Source of the DNA: Cellulomonas fimi ATCC 484
Lineage (GTDB): Bacteria; Actinomycetota; Actinomycetes; Actinomycetales; Cellulomonadaceae
Direction: 5' to 3'
DNA length: 64,000 nt
Assembly: GCF_000212695.1 (NCBI RefSeq)
Contig: NC_015514.1
Location: 558,001-622,000, forward strand
How positions within the stretch are numbered: the first letter of the stretch is position 1; every line of letters starts with the position of its first letter. The notes beneath the pieces were generated by a model. That model had not been told where the DNA came from. It did no database searches and saw only the letters and a list, made by a program, of their open reading frames with translations. Of the stretch, positions 9,098 to 18,432 are shown piece by piece. The translations under genes and the position numbers were made by a program.

Positions 9098-9790
9098 GTG
9101 TACCTCTCCCGCATCCAGCTCAACCCCCAGCGACGGGACGCTCGCAGGCTGCTGGGCAGCCCGCAACGCCTGCATGCCGCGGTGCTCGCGTCCTATCCGG
9201 ACGCTCCGACCGGTGCGCTCGACGGCGCCCCGCGGGTGCTGTGGCGCCTCGACGTCGAGCCCGACGCGCGTACCTTCCTGTACGTCGTCAGCCCCGACCG
9301 TCCCGACTTCGCGCACCTCGCTGAGCAGGCCGGGTGGCCGTCGACCGAGCGCGGCACGTCCAAGGAGTACGGGCCCTTCCTTGATCGCCTCGCACCGGGG
9401 CAGCGGTGGGCGTTCCGCCTCACCGCCAACCCCACCCAGTACGTCGTGCCTGAGCACGGCGGACGGGCCAAGCGGGTGGCGCACGTCTCCGTCCCGCACC
9501 AGGAGAAGTGGCTCACCGAGCGCGCCGAGTCTGCAGGCTTCCACATCGCCATGACGCCCCTGCCAGGCGTCGACAGCGATGTCGCCGCTCCGGTCCTTCG
9601 GGTGACGCGACGCACCACCCATCAGTTCTCGCGCCGCGGTGCGGACAAGCCCGTCACCCTCGCCGCCGCCCAGTTCGACGGAGTGCTGGTCGTCCACGAC
9701 GCCGACGTGCTTCGCCGCACCCTCATCGCCGGGATCGGCCCCGGCAAGGCGTACGGCTGCGGCCTGCTCACGCTCGCCCCCGTCTCGTGA
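9098..9790 (+). CDS. casE: crRNA-processing endoribonuclease Cas6e (Cse3/CasE)
   Basis: Cas6e cuts the repeat RNA at the base of its hairpin and stays bound to the 3' end of the crRNA. The 230-residue product starts YLSRIQLNPQRRDAR, as CasE does, with an early RLHAAVLASYPDAP segment carrying the histidine expected in the catalytic site. It ends with the RAMP glycine-rich loop GIGPGKAYGCGLL. GTG 9098 is one base after the cas5e stop and gives the standard length; no nearer ATG fits. The repeat in the array downstream has the CCCC-GCGTGC-GGGG hairpin this enzyme would recognise. Confidence 0.95.
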   Translation: MYLSRIQLNPQRRDARRLLGSPQRLHAAVLASYPDAPTGALDGAPRVLWRLDVEPDARTFLYVVSPDRPDFAHLAEQAGWPSTERGTSKEYGPFLDRLAPGQRWAFRLTANPTQYVVPEHGGRAKRVAHVSVPHQEKWLTERAESAGFHIAMTPLPGVDSDVAAPVLRVTRRTTHQFSRRGADKPVTLAAAQFDGVLVVHDADVLRRTLIAGIGPGKAYGCGLLTLAPVS

Positions 9791-9791
9791 C

Positions 9792-10745
9792 ATGACCAAG
9801 ATCCCCGGCGTCCGTCCGCCCGATCTGTCGGAGCTGACTCGCGCCCAGGACCGCATCACCTTCCTCTACCTGGAGCGCAGCGTCATCCACCGCGACTCGA
9901 ACGCGATCACGGCCACCGACGAGCGGGGCACCGTGCACATCCCCGCCGCCTCGCTCGGCGCGCTGCTGCTCGGCCCCGGAACGACCGCCAGCCACGCCGC
10001 GATGACCCTGCTCGCGGAGTCCGGCTCTACGGCCGTGTGGGTCGGTGAGCGCGGGGTCCGCTACTACGCACACGGACGCTCGCTCGCGCGCTCGTCCCGG
10101 TTGCTCCTCGCCCAGGCCGAGCTCGTCACCAACCAGTCGTCGCGCCTGCGTGTCGCCCGCCAGATGTACGCCATGCGCTTCCCCGGAGAGGACACCAGCG
10201 GCCTGACCATGCAGCAGCTGCGCGGTCGTGAGGGCGCCCGCGTGCGTCGCACCTACCGGGAGCAGGCCGCTCTTCACGGCATCGCCTGGGAGAAGCGTCG
10301 CTACGACCCCGACGACTTCACGTCGGGCGACCCGGTCAACCAGGCCCTGTCCGCCGCGACCACTGCCCTGTACGGCATCGTCCACGCCGTCGTCGTCGCC
10401 CTCGGCTGTTCCCCCGGCCTCGGCTTCGTCCACACCGGGCACGTGCGGTCCTTCGTCTTCGACATCGCCGACCTCTATAAGGCGGACTACGCCATTCCCT
10501 GCGCGTTCGAGACCGCCGCCGCGGGGTACAGCGACATCGGCGCCGAGACCCGCCGCGCCATGCGTGACCGTTTTCGCGACGGACACCTGCTTGAACGATG
10601 CAGCAGCGACATCCACAACCTCCTGCTTCCCGCCGAGCCGGACGAGGCGACCGCCGACCTCGGACCTGATGTCGTCCGCCTCTGGGACGGCGGAACCCGT
10701 ACCGTCGCCGGCGGCACGTCATGGGGCGACGAGGTGGACTGGTGA
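9792..10745 (+). CDS. cas1: CRISPR adaptation integrase Cas1 (type I-E)
   Basis: Cas1 is the integrase that, with Cas2, inserts new spacers next to the leader. The 317-residue protein keeps the metal-binding set of the family: E147 (GREGAR), H214 (GFVHTG) and D224/D227 (FVFDIADLYK), aligned with E141, H208, D218 and D221 of the E. coli enzyme. The I-E subtype features LERSVIHRD and ALLLGPGT are present. ATG 9792 is one base after the cas6e stop. Cas1 itself looks intact, unlike its partner cas2, whose GTG start overlaps the cas1 stop region. Confidence 0.96.
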   Translation: MTKIPGVRPPDLSELTRAQDRITFLYLERSVIHRDSNAITATDERGTVHIPAASLGALLLGPGTTASHAAMTLLAESGSTAVWVGERGVRYYAHGRSLARSSRLLLAQAELVTNQSSRLRVARQMYAMRFPGEDTSGLTMQQLRGREGARVRRTYREQAALHGIAWEKRRYDPDDFTSGDPVNQALSAATTALYGIVHAVVVALGCSPGLGFVHTGHVRSFVFDIADLYKADYAIPCAFETAAAGYSDIGAETRRAMRDRFRDGHLLERCSSDIHNLLLPAEPDEATADLGPDVVRLWDGGTRTVAGGTSWGDEVDW

Positions 10746-11078
10746 TCGTCCTCGTGCTGACCGCCTGCCCGGCCGGCCTGCGCGGCCATCTGACGCGTTG
10801 GCTCCTGGAGGTGTCCGCCGGTGTCTTCGTCGGCCACACCTCGACCCGCGTCCGCGACGAGCTCTGGAACCGCACTGTCGAGCTGATTCGGCCGCGGTCG
10901 CGCCCTTATGGTCATCACCGCCAACACTGAGCAACGCTTCGAGATCCGCAGCCACGGGCACCATTGGGTCCCCGAGGACATCGATGGCCTCACGCTCATG
11001 CGTCGGCCCGTGGACCCACCACCTGCCGACTCCAGCAGCAGCGGATGGAGCAACGTCTCCAGGCGGCGCCAGCGCTGA
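10742..11078 (+). pseudogene. cas2: cas2 (type I-E) interrupted by an apparent one-base insertion
   Basis: Cas2 forms the central dimer of the Cas1-Cas2 integrase. From GTG 10742 the frame reads IVLVLTACPAGLRGHLTRW and on to RDELWNRTVELI, a clear Cas2e N-terminus, then runs into nonsense and stops at 10930 after only 62 residues. The missing half is present one frame over: GRGRALMV, TANTEQRFEIRSHGHHW, EDIDGLTLMRRP, ending at 11078. Removing a single base at about 10889 (the C after ATT, codon 49) joins the halves with no gap and gives about 111 residues, the normal size plus a short Ser/Arg tail. It may be a real mutation, a sequencing error or a programmed +1 shift; no slippery site is obvious. 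ATG 10908 could restart the second half, but no ribosome-binding site is seen. Confidence 0.85.
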
Positions 11079-11135
11079 TCCTTCAAACCGATGCTGACTC
11101 GCCTTGTCCTGGCGTCATCACGCAGGTCAGGATGT
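11079..11135 (+). promoter_or_regulatory. CRISPR leader, proximal part
   Basis: Fifty-seven bases separate the restored cas2 reading frame from the first repeat. This is the leader end, because repeats here are perfect while degenerate repeats occur only at the far end, and because the repeat orientation (handle ATGAGCC before each spacer) implies transcription to the right. The segment is a little less GC-rich than its surroundings (TCCTTCAAACCGATGCTGAC at its start). No clear promoter hexamers are seen, so the array promoter may lie within the 3' end of cas2 or the array may be read from the cas operon. Confidence 0.6.
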
Positions 11136-14100
11136 GTCGTCTCCCCGCGTGCGGGGATGAGCCCCGGTTGCGGACGATCTCGAACCCATTCGTCGCGTCG
11201 TCTCCCCGCGTGCGGGGATGAGCCGCACCGCCGCATCATCTCCGTCGACGACGCCCTGTCGTCTCCCCGCGTGCGGGGATGAGCCGTGGTCGATGCGTTC
11301 GGTGGCGGGCATGCCGGCGGTCGTCTCCCCGCGTGCGGGGATGAGCCGGCCACCGACGGCACCGGCACCGCCGGGCAGGAGTCGTCTCCCCGCGTGCGGG
11401 GATGAGCCCGGCGGGGCGATCGGGACCTCACGCCAGCCCGCGTCGTCTCCCCGCGTGCGGGGATGAGCCGTTGTTGTGCGCGATCCGGCCACCCTGCACC
11501 GCGTCGTCTCCCCGCGTGCGGGGATGAGCCCCGAAGTCGATCGCGCGACCCCACCCGTGGTTCGTCGTCTCCCCGCGTGCGGGGATGAGCCCGGGGACCA
11601 GGCCGCCGCTGCGTTCGCACAGAAGTCGTCTCCCCGCGTGCGGGGATGAGCCCCGCAACCGGTGGGGTTCACGATCGACCCGCCAGTCGTCTCCCCGCGT
11701 GCGGGGATGAGCCCCGTTCGGAGGACCCGCAGGGCGTCGATGCCTAGTCGTCTCCCCGCGTGCGGGGATGAGCCCGGGCCGAGGGTCAGGACGACATCGC
11801 CGGGCGCGTCGTCTCCCCGCGTGCGGGGATGAGCCTGTGGCGTCCGGGTCCTCACCGTGCGGGTCGTAGTCGTCTCCCCGCGTGCGGGGATGAGCCCGAC
11901 CCGCCGACCTTGACCTTCCCGAGCCCGTGGTCGTCTCCCCGCGTGCGGGGATGAGCCCCACGCCGCGACGTCCTTGAGGATCGGCAGGCCGTCGTCTCCC
12001 CGCGTGCGGGGATGAGCCCCGGCCGATGACCTCCGTGATGGACCAGCCGTGGTCGTCTCCCCGCGTGCGGGGATGAGCCCTGGACACGGTGCGTAGCGTG
12101 CTGCGCGGGCGGGTCGTCTCCCCGCGTGCGGGGATGAGCCGGGCTTCAAGACGGTCCGGTGCCTCATCGAGGAGTCGTCTCCCCGCGTGCGGGGATGAGC
12201 CCCGCGACGGCGAGTGAGGTCTGTGCGACCATCGGTCGTCTCCCCGCGTGCGGGGATGAGCCCGACGACGGGCCCGGGGATACCCGTGGGTTCGAGTCGT
12301 CTCCCCGCGTGCGGGGATGAGCCGAACCACACGAGCCCGGCGACGAGCGCGGCCACGTCGTCTCCCCGCGTGCGGGGATGAGCCCCGCGCGACGCGCTCG
12401 TCGGTGACGCGGCGCAGGTCGTCTCCCCGCGTGCGGGGATGAGCCCTCGGAGAACCACGCGGGCTCCACGCCGAGGACGTCGTCTCCCCGCGTGCGGGGA
12501 TGAGCCCGTCGTGCGCAGCGTCTTCGGGGAGGGTGCGCAGTCGTCTCCCCGCGTGCGGGGATGAGCCCTGCGGCGGGTCTGGTGAGGCGCCCGACCCGGA
12601 GTCGTCTCCCCGCGTGCGGGGATGAGCCCGACGGCGTCGACGCGGCGGGCGCGTCACGGAAGTCGTCTCCCCGCGTGCGGGGATGAGCCCGGTGGTGGTC
12701 GCCATGGTGGCGGGTCTCCTGTGTCGTCTCCCCGCGTGCGGGGATGAGCCGTACGAGTTCCAGGGGCGCGGCGCGCCGCACTTGTCGTCTCCCCGCGTGC
12801 GGGGATGAGCCCCGTCCGCGCCTCCATGTCCACATCGATCCACTGTCGTCTCCCCGCGTGCGGGGATGAGCCCGACGCCGAGGCGCGTCGGCACCGCACC
12901 AAGTCGTCGTCTCCCCGCGTGCGGGGATGAGCCGGCGATCGAGAAGGCGCTCGACGCGCCGTCCGGGTCGTCTCCCCGCGTGCGGGGATGAGCCGGTCCC
13001 GCGCATCCACGACCTGCGGCACTCGCAGTCGTCTCCCCGCGTGCGGGGATGAGCCCGGCCACTGTCCGCCGTACTCGCGGGCGAACTGGTCGTCTCCCCG
13101 CGTGCGGGGATGAGCCGCAGTAGTCGCCGCCGGTGAGCCACCCGCGCGTGTCGTCTCCCCGCGTGCGGGGATGAGCCGAACAGGCCGTCGACCGGCTCCC
13201 GGACGCCGGCGTCGTCTCCCCGCGTGCGGGGATGAGCCTGACGACCTCCGCGCCGGTCGGCCGGTGTACTCGTCGTCTCCCCGCGTGCGGGGATGAGCCC
13301 CACACACGGGCTGCGGCGCTCACTGGGCACCAGTCGTCTCCCCGCGTGCGGGGATGAGCCGGCGTGGCTCACGACCACCGGGCCGCGCACAATGTCGTCT
13401 CCCCGCGTGCGGGGATGAGCCCGCGGTCGTGACCGGGAGGGTCAGGGTGTACTCGTCGTCTCCCCGCGTGCGGGGATGAGCCCGCGGCCGTGACACGCGA
13501 GGTGTTGAACGCGTTGTCGTCTCCCCGCGTGCGGGGATGAGCCGTCGAGCCCGAGTGAACTTCGCGGGCGAAGTCCGTCGTCTCCCCGCGTGCGGGGATG
13601 AGCCCCACTCGGTGTCGGAGTCCCCTGTGGAGTCGCCGTCGTCTCCCCGCGTGCGGGGATGAGCCCGGGTAGCGGTCGCGTGACGGTCCGACGGTGCGGT
13701 CGTCTCCCCGCGTGCGGGGATGAGCCGTTCGACCCGGGGTCGCCGATGCCGACCATGGGGTCGTCTCCCCGCGTGCGGGGATGAGCCCCGCGCGGCCATG
13801 TCCTCCGCGTTGAGGCCGGCGTCGTCTCCCCGCGTGCGGGGATGAGCCTCCTGGTCCGCACGGGAGCCCTGCGGCAGCACGGTCGTCTCCCCGCGTGCGG
13901 GGATGAGCCCCTGACCGCGGTACACCGCCGCAGCCGCCGGCAGTCGTCTCCCCGCGTGCGGGGATGAGCCCGCCGTGGAGGACGCACGCCAGGCCGCACG
14001 CCAGTCGTCTCCCCGCGTGCGGGGATGAGCCGGCGTCGCACTCGTCCGGGCAGGACTCGACCCAGTCGTCTCCCCGCGTGCGGGGATGAGCCGAGAACCC

Positions 14101-17100
14101 GACGCCCGCAGCCGAGTAGATGCCCGTCGTCTCCCCGCGTGCGGGGATGAGCCCAAGGGCGTCGTGCTCGGCGTCGTCGGCGTGATGTCGTCTCCCCGCG
14201 TGCGGGGATGAGCCCGACGCCGCGACCCACTCACACCGCCACCGGTGGTCGTCTCCCCGCGTGCGGGGATGAGCCCAAGGCCGCCCTGTTCGTGCTGCGC
14301 GGGCGGACGTCGTCTCCCCGCGTGCGGGGATGAGCCCGGCACAGTCACCTTGTACGTGCCCTCGCGGCGGTCGTCTCCCCGCGTGCGGGGATGAGCCGTG
14401 CTTGCTGTAGAGGTCGCGTGCGATGGGTTCGTCGTCTCCCCGCGTGCGGGGATGAGCCCGCCTCCAACTGCTCGTCGGACAGCTCCTGCGCGTCGTCTCC
14501 CCGCGTGCGGGGATGAGCCCGTCGACGTCCACCACACCAACACCTGGCCCACGTCGTCTCCCCGCGTGCGGGGATGAGCCGGCCACCGACGACACGGGCA
14601 CCGCCGGGCAGGAGTCGTCTCCCCGCGTGCGGGGATGAGCCCGGCGGCAAGGACTTCGCCGTGTTCGGCTACACGTCGTCTCCCCGCGTGCGGGGATGAG
14701 CCCGTCGCCGCGATCACGGTCCAGTCCCAGGTGTCGTCGTCTCCCCGCGTGCGGGGATGAGCCTGGCAGACGGCAGAGCGGTCGGCGCCGGCGTGTGTCG
14801 TCTCCCCGCGTGCGGGGATGAGCCCTGGCCCATGCTCACCGCCTCCCTTGGTCACTTGTCGTCTCCCCGCGTGCGGGGATGAGCCGCCGCGCCCACGCCG
14901 CGGCGACCCCGGGTCGCAGTCGTCTCCCCGCGTGCGGGGATGAGCCCCGGATCTGCCCGCCGACGACCGGCGTGTCACCGTCGTCTCCCCGCGTGCGGGG
15001 ATGAGCCGTCCTCCTCGATGGGGTCGACCCCCGGGGGGTGTCGTCTCCCCGCGTGCGGGGATGAGCCCGGTCCACGCACGGGCCGTTCGAGCCCGAGCCA
15101 GTCGTCTCCCCGCGTGCGGGGATGAGCCGGTCATCGGGGCCGTCACGATCGGTGCCGGGGCGTCGTCTCCCCGCGTGCGGGGATGAGCCCTCCGGCACCA
15201 TCATCACAGGATCCCGCCCCGGGTCGTCTCCCCGCGTGCGGGGATGAGCCGGTCGGGCGGGGGTGATCTGGGTCAGCGGTCGGGTCGTCTCCCCGCGTGC
15301 GGGGATGAGCCCACGACCCGGCCGCGCTTGGTGCGAGCCGGGAGGTCGTCTCCCCGCGTGCGGGGATGAGCCCGACGCGATCAGAGCGTCGGACTCCCAC
15401 GCGAAGTCGTCTCCCCGCGTGCGGGGATGAGCCCACGGTCACCGCGATCCCGTCGGCGCCGAGCTGGTCGTCTCCCCGCGTGCGGGGATGAGCCGACGTC
15501 GTCCGAGGAAGTCGCCCTGGCCTACGCCGTCGTCTCCCCGCGTGCGGGGATGAGCCCTGAGTGGGAGCCTCCCCACCCCTAGGGGGGAGGTCGTCTCCCC
15601 GCGTGCGGGGATGAGCCCTTGCGCTCGTAGGCGGCCTCGTCCCACACCTGGTCGTCTCCCCGCGTGCGGGGATGAGCCCGCGGCCGACGCCACGAACCCG
15701 CGCAAGGACATGTCGTCTCCCCGCGTGCGGGGATGAGCCGGTCTGAACTGCGTTGAGTAGTGCTGCGATGGCGTCGTCTCCCCGCGTGCGGGGATGAGCC
15801 CCCGTGGTGGTACTACAAGGGCACCGTCTGCGCGTCGTCTCCCCGCGTGCGGGGATGAGCCCACCGATGACGCCGCGGCGGAGTCGGCCGCGTGGTCGTC
15901 TCCCCGCGTGCGGGGATGAGCCCACCGTGGCCCCGTGCGCTGTGCCTGCCCTGTGGTCGTCTCCCCGCGTGCGGGGATGAGCCCTGGAACCACTGGTGGA
16001 AGATCCACGCCCCGTCGTCGTCTCCCCGCGTGCGGGGATGAGCCGAAGATCCGCTCCTGCGTCGCCCGGTCCCGGTAGTCGTCTCCCCGCGTGCGGGGAT
16101 GAGCCGTCCCCAGCGAGCCCCGGGAGACCGACGTGGTCGTCGTCTCCCCGCGTGCGGGGATGAGCCCACCGCGACGATCCCGAACAGCGCACGGCCCATG
16201 TCGTCTCCCCGCGTGCGGGGATGAGCCCTCCTCGTGGTCGATCGACTGGCGTACCCGGTCGTCGTCTCCCCGCGTGCGGGGATGAGCCCGCTCCGACCTC
16301 AGCCGGGCGCGCCCACTCGTAGTCGTCTCCCCGCGTGCGGGGATGAGCCCGAGATCCGGTCGCCTGCTAACGACGCGGAGAAGTCGTCTCCCCGCGTGAG
16401 GGGATGAGCCGCGCTGGGAGCGCGCGGTGGGCCCGTGGCGGGTGTCGGTTCCCCGCGTGCGGGGATGAGCCCGTGGCCAGGCGCTTGAACACCGTGGTGC
16501 CGGCGTCGTCTCCCCGCGTGCGGGGATGAGCCCTCCGACGTCCCGGCGGGCGGCACGCCGGGGTGGTCGTCTCCCCGCGTGCGGGGATGAGCCCGACTGA
16601 GCCGTCAGCGTCGACCCGTCCACCGCGTCGTCTCCCCGCGTGCGGGGATGAGCCCGACTGGCACCTGCGGGAGGCGTCGCAGCGGCCGTCGTCTCCCCGC
16701 GTGCGGGGATGAGCCCTACGAGGTCGGCACCACGCAGCCGACGAACCGGTCGTCTCCCCGCGTGCGGGGATGAGCCGGCCGCCGTGCTCGGGGTGACCGG
16801 GGTCATGACGTCGTCTCCCCGCGTGCGGGGATGAGCCGTTCGACTCGAAGATCCTGACCGCCCTGCAGAAGTCGTCTCCCCGCGTGCGGGGATGAGCCCG
16901 TCCCCGCAAGCGGGGCCCCTCGCGAGCTCGAGTCGTCTCCCCGCGTGCGGGGATGAGCCGGGGAACCGGGTCACGGTCCGGGGGCGGCTGGTGTCGTCTC
17001 CCCGCGTGCGGGGATGAGCCCAAGGGCCGGGACGTCGCGTACTTCCCTGGCGACTCGTCTCCCCGCGTGCGGGGATGAGCCGTCGTCCAGGGTCGCGGCG

Positions 17101-17625
17101 AACGCGGCCGTCTGGTCGTCTCCCCGCGTGCGGGGATGAGCCCGAGTACCTCGCGACGACGACCGGCTCGAACAAGTCGTCTCCCCGCGTGCGGGGATGA
17201 GCCGGCGCCCTGTCGGACCTGTCGCGCGTGGAGTCCGTCGTCTCCCCGCGTGCGGGGATGAGCCCACCGTCTTGAGGAAGTCCCACATCGACGCGAAGTC
17301 GTCTCCCCGCGTGCGGGGATGAGCCCGCCGGAGACGCCTGCATCGACTGCTGCCCGTGGTCGTCTCCCGCGTGCGGGGATGAGCCCGGCGACGCGTCGTC
17401 GGCGACGATGTCACCCTCGTCGTCTCCCCGCGTGCGGGGATGAGCCGCCGAGCACGTCAAAGGCCAGCGACGTCATGCCGTCGTCTCCCCGCGTGCGGGG
17501 ATGAGCCCAACAAGGCGTGGCGGTCGGCCGAGTCGGTCCGGTCGTCTCCCCGCGTGCGGGGATGAGCCGAAGGGCCGCAGGCCGCGCGGTCAAGGGGCGG
17601 TGTTCTCCCGTGTGCCGGGTGAGCC
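11136..17625 (+). CRISPR. Type I-E CRISPR array, 106 clear repeats plus one degenerate
   Basis: Hand count: 106 repeats of 28 nt starting every 61 nt from 11136 to 17541, then a degenerate 24-nt copy at 17602-17625, giving 106 spacers. The repeat is GTCGTCTCCCC, loop GCGTGC, then GGGGATGAGCC; the 4-bp C/G stem (extendable) and ATGAGCC handle match the I-E consensus in the same orientation as E. coli. Spacers are 33 nt except three: 34 nt at 11286 and 15495, 32 nt at 15008. Only four clear repeats vary: C to A in the hairpin at 16383, TC to GT at positions 5-6 at 16444, first base changed at 17054, one C deleted at 17359. All lie in the distal fifth, so the leader is on the left. The base after each repeat is C (68), G (34) or T (4), never A. 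Confidence 0.99.
17602..17625 (+). repeat. Degenerate terminal CRISPR repeat
   Basis: At the position expected for the next repeat stands GTTCTCCCG, TGTGC, CGGGTGAGCC, a shortened copy with several deletions and changes. Loss of identity at the leader-distal end is normal and fixes the direction of the array. The flanking spacer (17569-17601) is of ordinary length. Confidence 0.85.
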
Positions 17626-17727
17626 GGACGACATCCTGCTCGGCTACATCAACGCTGCGGCTGCCGTGTTCTGGAGCTGTGGAGGGTCGCGCCGGATCGT
17701 CCGGCACGCCGCCGCGCGTGCGGGCCG

Positions 17728-18324
17728 ATGTCGGTGGTCGGGTCCACCCTGGTGCGCATGGTGACGATCTCCTGCTCCTGCGGGTCGGTGTGCGACTCGC
17801 GCCGCAACCCGCTGCGCGGGCTCGACGTCGCGGAGCGGCTGAGGCTCGTCGAGGCGGCGTTCTCGGCGCACGACGGCTTCCTCACGCTCGAGCTCGACGC
17901 GGCCTGGCACCCCGGCTCGGACGAGCCCGGTCCGGCGTGCGTGGTGCTCGTGGACCTGGACGAGCTCGACGCGTGCGCGGGTCTCGACGAGGACGAGGCC
18001 CGGAGGCTGCGCGCGGCGCTGCGTGGCACCCGGGTGGCGGGCCGTGCGCTGCCGTCGCCGGTGCTGGTGGATGGCACGTGGTTCCGGGTGGCGCCCGCGC
18101 AGGGCTACGTCCCGCACGTGACCTACGTGGTGCACGACGAGGCGGGCACCGTGCTGGAGGTGGACGAGCCGCTCGTCGAGCGCGACCTGCTCGCCGAGCT
18201 GGTCGACGAGTTCGGACGGCAGGGCCGCGACGGTCTCGTGCGGCTGGACGCGGTCGCCGCTCGGCGCTCGCTCGCGGGGGCGCTCGACGCGCTCCGTGCC
18301 CGCCCGGAGGTCGCGGTCGCCTGA
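17728..18324 (+). CDS. Hypothetical protein
   Basis: I do not recognise this family. The 198-residue product is acidic and has no membrane segment or signal peptide. A CSCGSVCDSRR cluster near residue 16 could bind a metal. Later parts alternate hydrophobic strands and acidic helices (LVDLDELDACAGLDEDEARRL, then YVVHDEAGTVLEVDEPLVERDLL). Codon use is typical for this genome, so it is likely real. ATG 17728 gives the longest form; ATG 17758 is an alternative and neither has a strong ribosome-binding site. It begins about 100 bases after the last CRISPR repeat, but nothing ties it to the cas system. Confidence 0.6.
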   Translation: MSVVGSTLVRMVTISCSCGSVCDSRRNPLRGLDVAERLRLVEAAFSAHDGFLTLELDAAWHPGSDEPGPACVVLVDLDELDACAGLDEDEARRLRAALRGTRVAGRALPSPVLVDGTWFRVAPAQGYVPHVTYVVHDEAGTVLEVDEPLVERDLLAELVDEFGRQGRDGLVRLDAVAARRSLAGALDALRARPEVAVA

Positions 18325-18432
18325 CACGTCCGCCGGGACGACGTCGCGAAAGTCGGTGCACGTGCCGTGCAAGATCCGGGCCGGTCGGCACAGAGAGCGG
18401 GTGAGGACGTCCGACCACCCCGGGGGAGCAGC

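Noticed and set aside
10930..11135. A separate small gene or anti-CRISPR between cas2 and the array
   Set aside because: The text in this stretch is the missing C-terminal half of Cas2 (RRP, HGHHW), so a second gene is not needed.
11127..17460. Very long minus-strand ORFs with repeated GSSPHAGRR and LIPARGETT
   Set aside because: They are the CRISPR repeat read in successive frames; the 61-nt period and stop-free repeat keep the frame open.
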